Positions 42,571 through 52,542 of a DNA stretch of 64,000 bases are shown piece after piece. Each line of letters begins with the position of its first letter. Within the stretch, counting starts at the first letter, position 1. Location: assembly GCA_905221605.1 (NCBI GenBank), contig CAJNDS010000105.1, positions 107,001 through 171,000 of the forward strand, in the 5' to 3' direction. A model generated the notes under the pieces. The model did not search any database. It saw nothing but the letters and a program-made list of their open reading frames with translations, and was not told the DNA's origin. Made by a program: the position numbers and the translations under genes. Source of the DNA: Symbiodinium natans. Taxonomy: Eukaryota > Sar > Dinophyceae > Suessiales > Symbiodiniaceae.

Positions 42571-44619
42571 GTGCTGAGCTCTTTAAGGGCTAAGGGCCTG
42601 CATGGGTTTAGGGTTTAGGGTTTAGGGTTTAGGGTTTAGGGTTTAGGGTTTAGGGTTTAGGGTTTAGGGTTCTACCCGAGGTGGCTAGAGTTGCCATGAA
42701 CTGTCCTGAAGATGAGCACCAACTCTTCTTACATTAGTCTGCAGGTGCCTTCAGGATGAACTCAGGAAGCTATCTCAAAGCACACGAGCTGACAGAAACC
42801 GCATTCACCTCTATGCCCGGAGACAAAAACCCTCCCCTCCTACCCCTCCTCCCCTTGAAGGTCCACGGGTACGTACAAAGTGGGCTCTAAGCAACCTTGA
42901 GGTATGGTGAGAGTCGAGGCTGCCATAGGTATAAGGCAGGTAGTTGGCTTGGCCTCCTTGCACGGCATACTCCAGCAGCATGTTGGACGTGTCGGGAACA
43001 AGATGCGCTGTCACGAGCATTCGGGACTGTCGCGAACATGCCAAAAAAGTTGGTATTTACGGTATGTTTGCGTGTTTCTTTGCATAATTTATTTTTGCGC
43101 AACATACTGCACAGGGCCAGTTGTGCTGTCAAAACCTCATTTTTTTCATATTTTTCCGCATCACTACGAGCATGTATCAACCGTACAAGTACACGCATCT
43201 TGTGCAAGTCGCAGTTTTCCGCAGGTGTTTGTGCCGATTCCTACTGAGACAGTCGGACCTACTGTTTGCTTAAGAGCCCCCCAAAAAAGTATAAAGTCAG
43301 GATCCCTATGTTACCCTTATAAGGAAGAATATTGTTTATTTTGGGGGGGATCTTAAGCAATCAGTAGATTCCATTTTTTGAAGACCCAAGCGCCGAAACC
43401 ATTGTACATGCCAACGTGAGGCGCCTCTACGCTCACCCCGCACATGCGCCTAAAACACCGCGGCCGGCTAGGTGCCGCGTACTAGGTAGTTAGCACATGT
43501 GAGGCTAGTAGGGCATCTGCGTTTATGGTTCTCCTGAAGAATTTGAGTGGTTCCTGAGCGTTCACCCCCCCCCGGCCCTCCGGCCGGTTCACGCCAGGTT
43601 GCCTTGGAGTTTTGGCAATCGCACTGCCTGCGCGAGGCAGCCCGTGTCTTGATGTTTAGGGGAGTAGAGTTGATTTTATCGTGTTGCGTGTAGACTAAGT
43701 ATTGAGGCTGTAGCATGTTCTTGCATATATTTGGCGCAGGCTTCCTGCCTGCCTTGCACCCACAAGCTCGAGACCATTCGCTAACTCCTGCCCCCCAAAA
43801 TCCTAAAATGGCATTGGATGCCAAAGAGGTGTGACATGCACCACGCTTCAAATCTCTTTTCATCGTTTCCTTGTATCGCACCCATCAGGGACATTCAGGC
43901 ATTCAAGGATAGGAATTTCCATGGAGGCTGTGAAGGTCAACGGTATTTGCATGGCCTGTCACACGTGTATGAAGTTGAAGCTCAAGTAGACTCAGGTACA
44001 GAAGAGTGTGCGACAGGATTCTTATTTCTGAGGTACATGCAACGTCATCTCTCCTTCCATCACTATCTTCAGAGCGAGTAGTCCGGTCCATCAGTGGCAT
44101 GTTGAAATGAGACAAAGCAGGGGACGCTGCTGACCCTGCGAAGATTTTACAACATCATCTACATTTAATCATGCACCAGTTCGAAGACAGAAGTCGATAG
44201 AATAAACCAGCCGTTCTGGCTGAACAGGCTCCTATATGAATCCAGAAAACCCTGTGGTTGATTTTTGTTCGTAAATGCGCCCGCCCTAAACACTGCCCTC
44301 AAGTGAACCCGAACCCGTCGTTCTATTCCCTAGGCCTTGGTTGGTACCCTTTTTTCCCTTGTTTGGTTCAAGTTCCCCCCCCCCTATAAAGCAACCAACC
44401 AAAAAGGGTACCCTTAAATATGGTTACTGGGCGACTAAGAAGCCGAGAGCCCCAATCCTCTTGCTCTAGGCCCCCAAACTGCCAAGCCTTAAACCTCCAA
44501 ACCTCATACGCTACACCTCGGGCTTAGGGTTTAGGGTTTAGGGTTTAGGGTTTAGGGTTTAGGGTTTAGGGTTAGGGTGCCCCAACTCCCCAAGCCCCTG
44601 GACCTTTCCCTGTGCCCAG
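42571..44619. other. Intron-like stretch; one expected exon missing
   Basis: TTTAGGG 42604-42672, MITE-like A copy 43259-43368, C-run 43565-43573, element D at about 44337-44420, TTTAGGG 44522-44578. The segment 'va..aW.nh..R' expected between RPDEE and the next exon was not found. Overlapping open frames at 42.9-43.4 and 43.5-44.1 kb on both strands show no domain. Confidence 0.45.
43259..43368. mobile_element. MITE-like element A, copy 3
   Basis: CTACTGTTTGCTTAAGAGCC at the left, GATCTTAAGCAATCAGTAG at the right, internal AAGGAAGAATATT. Confidence 0.8.
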
Positions 44620-44700
44620 CGCTCGGCCATCGCCGCGCTCTTTTCGGGCCAGTTCTGCTCCACCCTGCGCTGTGAGAGCTGTGGCCGCGCCCCCGGCGGA
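44620..44700 (+). CDS. USP catalytic-domain exon with CxxC
   Basis: After GTGCCCAG the frame reads RSAIAALFSGQFCSTLRCES then CGRAPGG. 'R..S.I..LF.Gq..S.l.C..C' is the first half of the zinc-ribbon of ubiquitin-specific proteases; the cysteines of CESC are at codons 44671-44682. The second CxxC should lie after the inserted UBL, outside the exons found. TTTAGGG units follow at 44710. Confidence 0.8.
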
Positions 44701-45174
44701 AGCATCGTTTTAGGGTTTAGGATTGTAGTGTTTCGCGTGTAGGGTTTAGGGTTTAGGGTTTCGGGATAGGAATGAAGGGGTTTTGGGATGCAATTGCGCC
44801 ACAAGGGTACCCATAGCAAGGCCTAAAACCCCAACGGAAGGTTGTTACTTGGTTGGTCGTTGGAGGTTTAGGAGAGTCTAGGACAGGGGTATTGATGTTT
44901 TCTTTGCATTCTCGAGAGTTAACGCTTGTGGCTGTTACTTTTGGTCTTTAGGGCTGAGGGGCTTTTCTTCAGGGTTCGATTTTCAGGCTGTGGTCCGAGA
45001 ATAACCTTGGAATCAAAACTGCGCCGCGTTCTTCTTCTCGCAACATGGGTTTTATGTTTCCGTCAAGGGCCCTAACCACCCCAAACCCTAAGCCCTAGAC
45101 CCTAAACCCCAGCTCCTAGACCCCAAATCGCACTCAGCGGCCCTAAACAATCCCCCAACCCCTGCTCCCTCAAG
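44701..45174. repeat. Short intron
   Basis: A few TTTAGGG units at 44708-44765 and degenerate CCCTAAA at 45078-45115; acceptor CCCTCAAG. Confidence 0.55.
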
Positions 45175-45262
45175 GCTACACCAACAAGTCCTTCGAAGCC
45201 TTTAGCTTCCTTCCGATACCGATCCCGGAGCATGACTACCGCCCGGGGCTCGAAGTGATGGG
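45175..45262 (+). CDS. USP catalytic-domain exon (F..FSFLPIPIP)
   Basis: The frame reads YTNKSFEAFSFLPIPIPEHD then YRPGLEVMG. 'xFdpFxxLxLPiP' followed by 'leV' is the strand pair after the CxxC in USP4/11/15. A GT donor is formed by GGG|GTTTAGGG, the array itself. Confidence 0.8.
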
Positions 45263-46386
45263 GGTTTAGGGTTTAGGGTTTGGAGTTTAGGGTTTGGGGC
45301 TTAGGGCTTACGGACCAGGATGTTCGATGTTTGGGATATAGGATGTAGGAATCTGTGGTTTTGGGGTTTTTGGGGCTGGGTGGAAGCTGAGCTGAACGGG
45401 TTGGGTGCTTCAACTGGGCGGTTCGAGGGCTTGCCTGAATCTGGTCACCTGCACGGAGCATGCACTGAGGTTCTTGAGGTCGCATGCTAAGTAACTTCCT
45501 AAACCCTAAACCCTAAACCCTCAACCCTAAAAAAGAATCGTGGGATCCGGGCCTTGAGCGTGCTTCAAGGCGCTTTGGGTGTCTTGAGCGCGGTGAAGTT
45601 TTCGCAATCAAACGCTGCCCTGCTTACTCGGCATGACGGAGGGGGTAACATGGCTTAGGATTCGGATCAGGATTTCGGACTTGGGGCTCGGGGTTCGGGG
45701 CTTTGGGTCCAGGATGAAGGGTACGAGGGTACGAAGGTTTAGGGTTTAGGGTTTAGGGTTACTGGTTTAGCGTCTAGGCTGTAGGGTGGGATCCCTCCTC
45801 CCCACCCCCGAGGATGGATCACCTGCATGGTCGTCATGGCCACCCGTGTCGCCCTCGGCAAAAGATATTTCAGCAATCCAGGTGGCTCAAAGATTCAGGG
45901 TTTAGGGGGTACTTCTTTCCTCGCCTAAGCCTGACACCTTAAACGAGCACCCGAAGTCCTGTCTCCTTAACCTGAAAAACCCTTGTCCCTATATGGCCGG
46001 CTGCAGGGCCATATGTCTTTTTGATAAAAGGAGAGAGATCAGACTCCAAGGTCCAGTGTCGCTGTCTCGAAATGCGCGCTCTGTAGCTTGAGCCGATGCA
46101 GAGCTTCGAGGGACTAAAGGAGTGACCAGGAGGTTGTTTAGGGGCTACTTGGGGGCTGCTTAGGTGTATAGGGACGATTTAAATATTCAAGGTATATATG
46201 GGGGTTATGCATGGGTTATGTAGGGGAAGAAAATGTTAAGGGACTGAACCCTACACGCTATAAATCCTTAACCCCTTGCACTAAAACCCCAAAGCCCTGT
46301 CACCCTCAACCTTAGAAGCCCAAAACCCCCCAAACCCTAAAACCCGAAGTCCCCGAGGTTCTTTGTCTCTTGCAAGCACTGGTAAG
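45263..46386. repeat. Intron-like stretch
   Basis: TTTAGGG/TTTGGGG 45265-45310, CCCTAAA 45500-45525, TTTAGGG 45738-45763. An open island at about 45811-45895 reads VVMATRVALGKRYFSNPG; it resembles no USP segment and is not called as an exon. Confidence 0.45.
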
Positions 46387-46440
46387 GTGCGGAGCCCGAC
46401 CGGCGGATGATCCGGGCAAGGAGCCCGGCGAACGAGTCGG
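46387..46440 (+). CDS. Possible USP inserted-UBL exon
   Basis: After GGTAAG the frame reads CGARPADDPGKEPGERVG. Between 'LEV' and 'VPK.G.v.dL' USP15-type proteins carry a variable 'r.d...p...' linker, which this could supply. A competing frame reads EPDRRMIRARSP. Confidence 0.35.
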
Positions 46441-47144
46441 GATGGAATTAGGGTCTACAAGGTTGTTAAGGTTTGAGTTTTGTGGTTTGCCATATAAGTT
46501 GGAATGTTCTCCCTTATACTAACAGTCCTGGATAGGGATACGAATCGGGGGTACTATAATCCCGTTTAATGTTAGTATAAAAGGGGGAACATCCCAAGAT
46601 ATAAGGCAGATCTGAACCCCCTAAACCCCCAAACCCTAAACATTTCCCTCATCTGCCCCACGAATCGTTGGGTTCCAATCCTCACATGAGCACCTACCCG
46701 GTTCCTCTTGCTTGTTTAGGGTTTAGGGTTTGGGGTTTGGGGTGTAGGGTTTCATCCCACACAGCATCCTTATATGAGGCCTTGTCCGCATTGCTTGGCA
46801 AGCCAGTCCGACGCCCGAATATGAACCCCCAAACCCTAAGCCCTAAGCCCTAAGCCCTGGAGCCTTAAATCCGATTCCAGAGGGCAACCCTGTCGCCCAA
46901 ATATCTCGAGTTTGGCTCCGAAACTGCCTGAAACTCCAACAAACCCTAAGCCCTGAATCGTACAAGTCCTATAGACAGCCCTAAAAACCCTAAACCTTAA
47001 ACCCTATAACATCTCACAAAAAACACCCCCTACACCTTAAACCCTATAACATCTCACAAAAAACCCCTCACCCTAAACCCTAAAAACCCTATAACATCTC
47101 ACAAAAAAAAACACGCCCTGAAACCCTGAATCTCTCGACCCGAG
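46441..47144. repeat. Intron-like stretch with MITE and 40-bp tandem repeat
   Basis: MITE-like B at 46499-46597, TTTAGGG/TTTGGGG 46716-46750, CCCTAAG 46832-46858, and three copies of a 40-45-bp unit CCCTATAACATCTCACAAAA at 47001-47118. Confidence 0.6.
46499..46597. mobile_element. MITE-like element B, copy 3
   Basis: TTGGAATGTTCTCCCTTATA at the left and GGGGGAACATCCCAA at the right; internal ACAGTCCTGGATAGGGAT. Confidence 0.8.
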
Positions 47145-47221
47145 ATCTGCACCCGGGTGCCGAAGCGTGGGGCCGTGAAAGACCTCCTGGAAGCCAGGGA
47201 ACTCAGCGGGGACGAGGGCTT
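47145..47221 (+). CDS. USP inserted-UBL exon (VPKRG.VKDLL)
   Basis: After ACCCGAG the frame reads ICTRVPKRGAVKDLLEAREL then SGDEGL. It matches 'v.VPK.g.v.dLc.alS' of the ubiquitin-like insert that splits the catalytic domain in USP4/11/15. It is the last USP segment recognised; the second CxxC, LKRF and the His box (GHY) were not found downstream. Confidence 0.7.
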
Positions 47222-48009
47222 GGGGCTCACAAGGGTTTCGAGTTGAGGGTTTGAGGGTTTTAGGGTTTAGGGTTTAGTATAGGTTTAGGGTTTAGGGTTC
47301 AGGGTTGAGGGTTTTAGGGCTTATCAAGGGAGAGAACGGGGGACCCCCAGAAGGGACCCTTAATCGTATTCCCCTACATAACCCTTCGGGCAGCTCAAGG
47401 AGGTTGTGTAAGGCTATGAAAGCCCAAGTCTGGAGCCCTAAGCCCTAAACCCTAAACCCTAAGCCCTAAACCCTAAACCCGAAACCCTAAACCCTCAACT
47501 CAAGGCACGGAAGGAGGGGTGCCTACACGGTCCCTGAGTATGGGCCCTTAACTGCGGAACCCTATACCCTAAAGCCTAAACCCTAAACCCCAAAGCCCTA
47601 ATGCCCCTGATATACCCTTAGCACCCCATACGGGCCGAGAGAGTTAGGTGTGACCTGCTTGGGCTCCTGGCTGGGTGCCTGCTTCGAGCTTTATAGAGCG
47701 TGGAGCTTTAGGTTCCGAGATTGAAGTTCAAGTTAGGGTTTAGGGTTTAGGGTTTAGGGTTTAGGGTTTAGGGTTTAGGGTTTAGGGTTTAGGGTTTAGG
47801 GTTTAGGGTTTAGGGTTTAGGGTTTAGGGTTTAGGGTTTAGGGTTTAGGGTTTAGGGTTTAGGGTCCAAGGTTTGGGGTTGAAGGGTTCGGGTCCCAGGA
47901 ATGCATGGGTGGCCAAACTCTTCGAAACACCCGCCGAACACTGTTTCTCTAGCTAATCTTTGTTCCTGCCAAGACTTAGTGTCCCTTCTTATACGAACGC
48001 TCTTTCTAG
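47222..48009. repeat. Stretch with a 19-unit TTTAGGG array
   Basis: TTTAGGG-like units at 47255-47320, CCCTAAA 47430-47500 and a nearly perfect TTTAGGG array at 47732-47866. Confidence 0.85.
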
Positions 48010-48019
48010 GAGGCGTTCG

Positions 48020-48163
48020 ATGATCAGAATCGGTAGCAACCTCCCGCTCCCAGCATCTGAGGAAGGGATGGGGTCCGAACGCCGCTGCTTGCTCCAGCTC
48101 GCCATTGCTGCCTTGCTGTGTGCTGTCTTCGCATGGCTGATGGCCAACTTCATAGACCCATAA
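48020..48163 (+). CDS. Possible terminal exon with membrane anchor
   Basis: From ATG at 48020 the frame gives 47 residues: a polar start, then CLLQLAIAALLCAVFAWLMA, a likely membrane helix, then NFIDP and TAA at 48161-48163. An acceptor TTTCTAG|G lies just upstream (48009), so the frame may be the last exon of a tail-anchored protein rather than a stand-alone gene. It lies between the USP and PPR exons. Whether it ends the USP gene is unknown. Confidence 0.35.
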   Translation: MIRIGSNLPLPASEEGMGSERRCLLQLAIAALLCAVFAWLMANFIDP

Positions 48164-48363
48164 CTACTGGCTTATATACAGCTTCCAGCCCCCAGCATGA
48201 AGGACATCTAGGGCCCTAAACCCTAAACCCTAAAGTTTAGGGCCTAGGGCCTAAACCCTAAACCCTAAACCCTAAACCCTAAACCCTAAACCCTAAACCC
48301 TAAACCCTAAACCCTAAACCCTAAACCCAATAGGGTCTGTAGAACTTGTAGGTCTCTTGGAAG
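48164..48363 (-). repeat. CCCTAAA array with short inverted start
   Basis: CCCTAAA 48214-48232, a short inverted TTTAGGGCCTAGGGCC, then CCCTAAA to 48328. Confidence 0.9.
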
Positions 48364-48474
48364 TCTTGGGACGCTGGGAATGCAGAGCCCTCAGCGCCAT
48401 GCAGCGTGCTGCCATGGACGAGCGCCGCCTGGTGGGTCGCTTGAAAGATCCCAAGTTGCCTCGAGAGGACGCCC
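48364..48474 (+). CDS. PPR-like exon 1
   Basis: After TTGGAAG the frame reads LGRWECRALSAMQRAAMDER and RLVGRLKDPKLPRED. 'GRWE.ALSaMq.a' is the second-helix pattern of a pentatricopeptide repeat (PPR). PPR proteins bind organellar RNA through paired helices. CCCTAAA lies on both sides. Confidence 0.4.
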
Positions 48475-48778
48475 GAACCCTAAACCCTAAACCCTAAACC
48501 CTATAGACCCTAAACCCTTCAACCTTTTTGACTTATGCAAACAGGGAGAGGCCCACCTCACTCAGGATTTCTGCACCCGTCTTGCTTATTATAGTCTATC
48601 GCGAAGCTCTATGGCCGCCTCTGGAAGTAGAACCCCTGTTCCGCCTTTGTAGGGATAGTGTTCCCCTAGAACCTCCATGAAACAACAAGACGTGCACCAA
48701 ACCCTAAACCCCAAACCCTAAACCCCAAACCCCAAACCCCAAACCCTAAACCCTAAACCCTAAACCCCAAGTAAGCAG
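48475..48778. repeat. Intron-like stretch
   Basis: CCCTAAA at 48478-48520 and CCCTAAA/CCCCAAA at 48697-48770; acceptor AAGTAAGCAG. Confidence 0.6.
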
Positions 48779-48876
48779 TCGCTGGAGAGGAGCTGGATCG
48801 CCTCGCGACCTCGCAATTCTCCCCGCCTTCCATGCGAGTCGCCATTGCTGGCATCAGCGCTTTCAGCGCCTCGCAG
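48779..48876 (+). CDS. PPR-like exon 2
   Basis: The frame reads AGEELDRLATSQFSPPSMRV and AIAGISAFSASQ, with a GC donor (TCGCAG|GCTTTA). 'aiagisA.s' resembles the first helix of a PPR unit. Confidence 0.35.
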
Positions 48877-49236
48877 GCTTTATGGGCTTAGGGGTTTACG
48901 GATCTAGGGCTTTTGGGTTTAGGGGTTTAGGGGTTTAGGTTTTTTTTTTTGTGTGTGGGGGGGGGGGGGGGAGGTCTAGGGGTTCAGGGTTTAGGGTTTT
49001 GGGTTTAGGGTTTTGGGTTTTGGGTCCCTAAACCCTGAACCCTGAAAAAGAGACAGTGAAGCCCAGGCGTGAACCGTCACCCCTTTGTACTTTGACTACT
49101 TTGGGGAGAACCCCAAACCCCAAACCCCAAACCCCAAACCCTAAACCCTAAACCCTAAACCCTAAACCCTAAACCCTAAACCCTAAACCGTGGTCCTAGA
49201 GTTCCTACAGCCCTTGAGAAGCCGCCTCAGACCAAG
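48877..49236. repeat. Intron-like stretch
   Basis: Starts GCTTTATGG; G-run 48957-48971, TTTAGGG-like units to 49025, CCCCAAA/CCCTAAA 49110-49189. Confidence 0.6.
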
Positions 49237-49275
49237 GCCGGCAGAACCGCTGGGAAGACAGCTTGGGCGCTTGGC
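49237..49275 (+). CDS. PPR exon 3 (second helix)
   Basis: After GACCAAG the frame reads RQNRWEDSLGAW, the 'g.qWe.aL.al' second helix. CCCTAAA before and TTTAGGG (49296) after. Very short; other frames are open. Confidence 0.35.
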
Positions 49276-50197
49276 CCTAAAATTTTGGAGGATTTAGGGT
49301 TTAGGGTTTCGGGTTTAGGGTTTATAGGGTTTAGGGTTAGGATCTAGGGGGCAAGGCCACAAGCCGCAACCCAAACTCTAAAGCTGTAACCTCGAACCTC
49401 AGAGTTTAGGGATCAGGGCGGAAGACACAAAAACTGGCGCAGTGCCCTTGGTTTTCATGGCTCCTGGGGATATAAATAGAGGCGGGCAACCCCAGGAGTA
49501 TAGCGGGTACTCAGTAGGAATGTAAGGGCCCTTGTATCTGCATTCTCGCCCCGAAGCCCTCAACTCTAAACCCCACAACCCCTAAACCCTACACCCTAAA
49601 CCCTAAACCCTTAACCCTTAACCCTTAACCCTTAACCCAAAACCCCATCCCTTCTTAGGATTCTTAGGAGCACTTCCCGGGGGTTCTTGGGGTTCAGGGG
49701 AGGGGCTTAGGGTGCAAGAGCCTTGCCGCCGCCGGAAGGGAGGCAGGGCTGGGGTGGGGGGTTCCGGCTCAATCATGCGTTTAGAGACCCTAAACCCTAA
49801 ACTCTAAACCCGAAACCCTAAGCCTTTAAACCGTTTTAGGGCGGGTTTACTTGCATGTTAAAGGGGGCTTCGGTTTGAGGCCCTTGGGCTGGTCAGCCTA
49901 CTTGCAGCCCTTCCCCTGCACACGCACCGTAACCCCTGCTGGGCCTGCCCTTAGATGCCCTTGAATATCTTGGGGTCAGCTTTGCTGTAACCCCAAGAGA
50001 CCGCTGGCTTTCTGTGAAGTCCTTCCCCAAACACCCTTAGGACCCAAACAGCTCCTAAACGCACGACACCCTGAGCCAGACAACCTGTTAACAGGATGTA
50101 ACACTCCGCTTCTGCGTTTACAATTGCATATATCACTGCTTCTGCACCACCACCACCACCACCACCACGACGACGACGACGACGACTGCTGCTGCTG

Positions 50198-50248
<51 letters not shown>

Positions 50249-50525
50249 GTACTAGTACTAGTACTAGTACTAGTACTAGTACTAGTACCACCACCGCCAC
50301 CACCGCCACCACCACCACCACCACCACCGCCACCCCCACCACCACCACCACCACCACCACCACCACCACCACCACCACCACCACCTCCACCCCCACCACC
50401 ACCACCACCACCACCACCACCACCACCACCACCACCACCACCACCACCACCACCACCACCACCACCACCACCACCACCACCACTATATCTTCGTTGATAC
50501 GCCACTGTCTGAGCTGCCGCACAAG
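49276..50525. repeat. Intron-like stretch with large trinucleotide tract
   Basis: TTTAGGG 49296-49340, CCCTAAA and CCCTTAA units 49575-49645, then a compound trinucleotide tract at 50141-50483. Confidence 0.65.
50141..50483 (+). repeat. Compound trinucleotide microsatellite
   Basis: In order: (CAC)n, (GAC)n, (TGC)n, (TAC)n, (TAGTAC)n, then a long (CAC)n with a few CGC/CCC. Polyglycine, polyvaline or polyserine frames on the other strand are by-products. Confidence 0.95.
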
Positions 50526-50570
50526 GCTTCCTTGAGGCCATGCACGCTCAGAAGCTTGGCCTGCAGGAGG
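50526..50570 (+). CDS. PPR exon 4
   Basis: After GCACAAG the frame reads FLEAMHAQKLGLQED, the end of a PPR second helix and the following turn ('fleeM...gl.pd'). Confidence 0.45.
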
Positions 50571-51083
50571 ATAGGGGTTTGAGGATTCAGGGTTTAGGGT
50601 TCAGGGTTGAGCCCTTAAACCAGGGACTTAAGGCTCAGGGGTCGAGCTGCCGGAAGGGCAGTTGACAATGACCGTTCCCAACAGTGGGCATGGTTCATTT
50701 AGAGGAATCCCACAGGAAGCCTCACGAACTTTCGAGACCTTTAGGTCAACCCAGAGAAACATGCAGCACAACGCCCGGACCCCATACCCTCAACCCCCGA
50801 CGATCTAACAAGCTCACAACTCTAAGCCCGTTGGGACCATGAGGCCCCTCTGCATAGTTCAGCCATCTATGGTTGCGTATGCATACACACTCTCTCTCTC
50901 TCTATATATATATATATAGATAGAGTATGTGGCCGCCCTTAACTGCAAATCCCCGCATCTGAAATCTTCAGCCCCAAGCCCTGAGCGACCCTCAACCCTA
51001 AAATCCTAAAGAACCCCTAAACCCTAAACCCTAAGCCCTAAACCCAAAACCCTAAACCCTCCAACCCCAAGTGCCTGCCTCAG
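50571..51083. repeat. Intron-like stretch
   Basis: TTTAGGG-like units at 50588-50612, a CT/TA microsatellite at 50888-50930, CCCTAAA 51010-51062, acceptor CTGCCTCAG. Confidence 0.6.
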
Positions 51084-51159
51084 GAAGTTGCAACGCCACC
51101 TCTACACGCACAGCGCGGCGATCAGCGCGATGGAAGCGCGGCTTGGGCGCGAAGTTGAG
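51084..51159 (+). CDS. PPR exon 5 (first helix)
   Basis: Frame KLQRHLYTHSAAISAMEARL then GREVE; 'tySaaISAmek' is the first helix of dinoflagellate-style PPR units. It ends at a GT donor (GTTGAG|GTGTAGGG) that passes into TTTAGGG without a break. Phase 0 end. Confidence 0.65.
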
Positions 51160-51708
51160 GTGTAGGGTTTAGGGTTTAGGGTTTAGGGTTTAGGGTTTAG
51201 GGTTTAAGGCTTAGGGCTTAGGGTTTAGGGTTTAGGGTTTAGGGTTTGGGGTGCCAAATTTCACAGAAATGGATTAATAGTGTAAAAGAATTGTTCAAAT
51301 GCCTCAATTAATTGCCTCCAAAACTACAAAAAGACATACCCAATAATGTTTTAAACTTGAAAACCCATCTACAATTAGTTTACCTAATTTCAAAACAAAC
51401 CCATCCAATAATTAAACTACAATACAACTATATAGTACTTCATGCAAAAAAAGAGAGCAATGATTGGAATTCACAATAGCAATGCTAGGAATACTCGTCA
51501 TAACAGTCATGCTAGAAAGAATAGCAACAGTAGTAATCATGGCCATACGAGTAGTCATGATGAACCTAAAGTAATCACAGCGAAAACGCAAGCCTCAACC
51601 CGAACCCTAAACTCCTAAACCCTTAAACCCTAAGCTCAAGCCCTAAACCCTAAACCCTAAACCCTAAACCCTAAACCCTAAACCCTAAACCCTAAACCCT
51701 AAAAGAAG
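51160..51708. mobile_element. Archetype telomere-bounded intron, 549 bp
   Basis: The whole intron has the form of an element: GTGTAGGG + about 12 TTTAGGG units (to 51250), an AT-rich unique core, then CCCTAAA units (51600-51705) and the acceptor AAAAGAAG. The terminal arrays are inverted relative to each other. Removing it joins two PPR half-repeats in phase. Confidence 0.7.
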
Positions 51709-51781
51709 TGTTGCAGGAGCGGGCAGTGGGCTCATGCCCTGGCCCTCCTCACCGAGCTGCAAGGAACCATGGCTGCACGAC
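51709..51781 (+). CDS. PPR exon 6 (second helix)
   Basis: Frame CCRSGQWAHALALLTELQGT then MAAR, 'g.qW..AlaLL.eLq', the PPR second helix. It starts in phase 0 after the previous exon and ends at a GT donor (ACGAC|GTAAGG). Confidence 0.7.
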
Positions 51782-52440
51782 GTAAGGGTTTTTTTGGGGT
51801 GGGTTTCGGGTTCAGGGTTTAGTTTGTTTTTGGGGGGGGGTTTAGGGTTCAGGGTTTAGGATTTTTGGGGGTTTGGGTTTCAGGGTCCAGGTTTTTTGGG
51901 GTTTGGGGTTTAGGGTGATGGTTTAGGGTTCAGGAAGTACTCTGGGGCTAGGATGCCATAGTAAGGATAGTTGGACTTCCCCTCAGCCCCCCCCTTTTCA
52001 AGAAAAAATACAGGTATGCGGGGAAAGCTCTGGTTTACTGTCCGCCCTCATTTTGCTGGAGGCCCGGGGGGAGAGGTTCAATGGGCAAGGCCTTTACGCC
52101 CAAAGCCCTATAAGCCCTTTGAAGCGCTTCCCTTGGCTCATACATCCCAGGCTTTTTCTTTATATCAAACCCAACTCTAAACCCTAAACCCTAAACCCTA
52201 AACCCTAAGCCCGGGCCATTGGGAATCCCAGGTATTGATCTAAAATCGGCGTGTGGCTTCTGTTCCTAAGTATGGTTTAAGGTCAAGGGTTTGGGGGTAA
52301 CCTCAGGGTGTTTAGGGCTTAGGGCTTAGGGTTTTGAGGTGTCCCATTAAACCTCACGAGCCTGAACTTTCAAAGACCAGCTGAGAGTGCAAGGGCCCAT
52401 TATCCACCGGCCCTAATTCCTAAACCCTCAAAAAAATCTT

Positions 52441-52542
52441 AAACTTGGGATGCAGTCCTCACTAGGGGGGGGGGGGTACTATAATCGCTACTAAGGACTG
52501 TTATAGCAGCCACTATAGTATAAGGGGGAACATCCCAAGTTT
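52441..52542. mobile_element. MITE-like element B, copy 4
   Basis: Perfect ends AAACTTGGGATG and CATCCCAAGTTT, with internal AAGGACTGTTATAG and a G-run. Confidence 0.8.

Noticed and set aside
42811-44115. Several frames of 77-150 codons on both strands
   Set aside because: No domain, frames overlap on both strands and the stretch lies inside an intron between recognised USP exons.
45811-45895. ADP-ribosyltransferase (PARP-like) reading VVMATRVALGKRYFSNPG
   Set aside because: A single short match from memory, inside the USP gene and with competing frames.
49951-50541. Large frame rich in Gly, Ser and Arg on the minus strand
   Set aside because: Translation of the trinucleotide microsatellite; no flanking domain.
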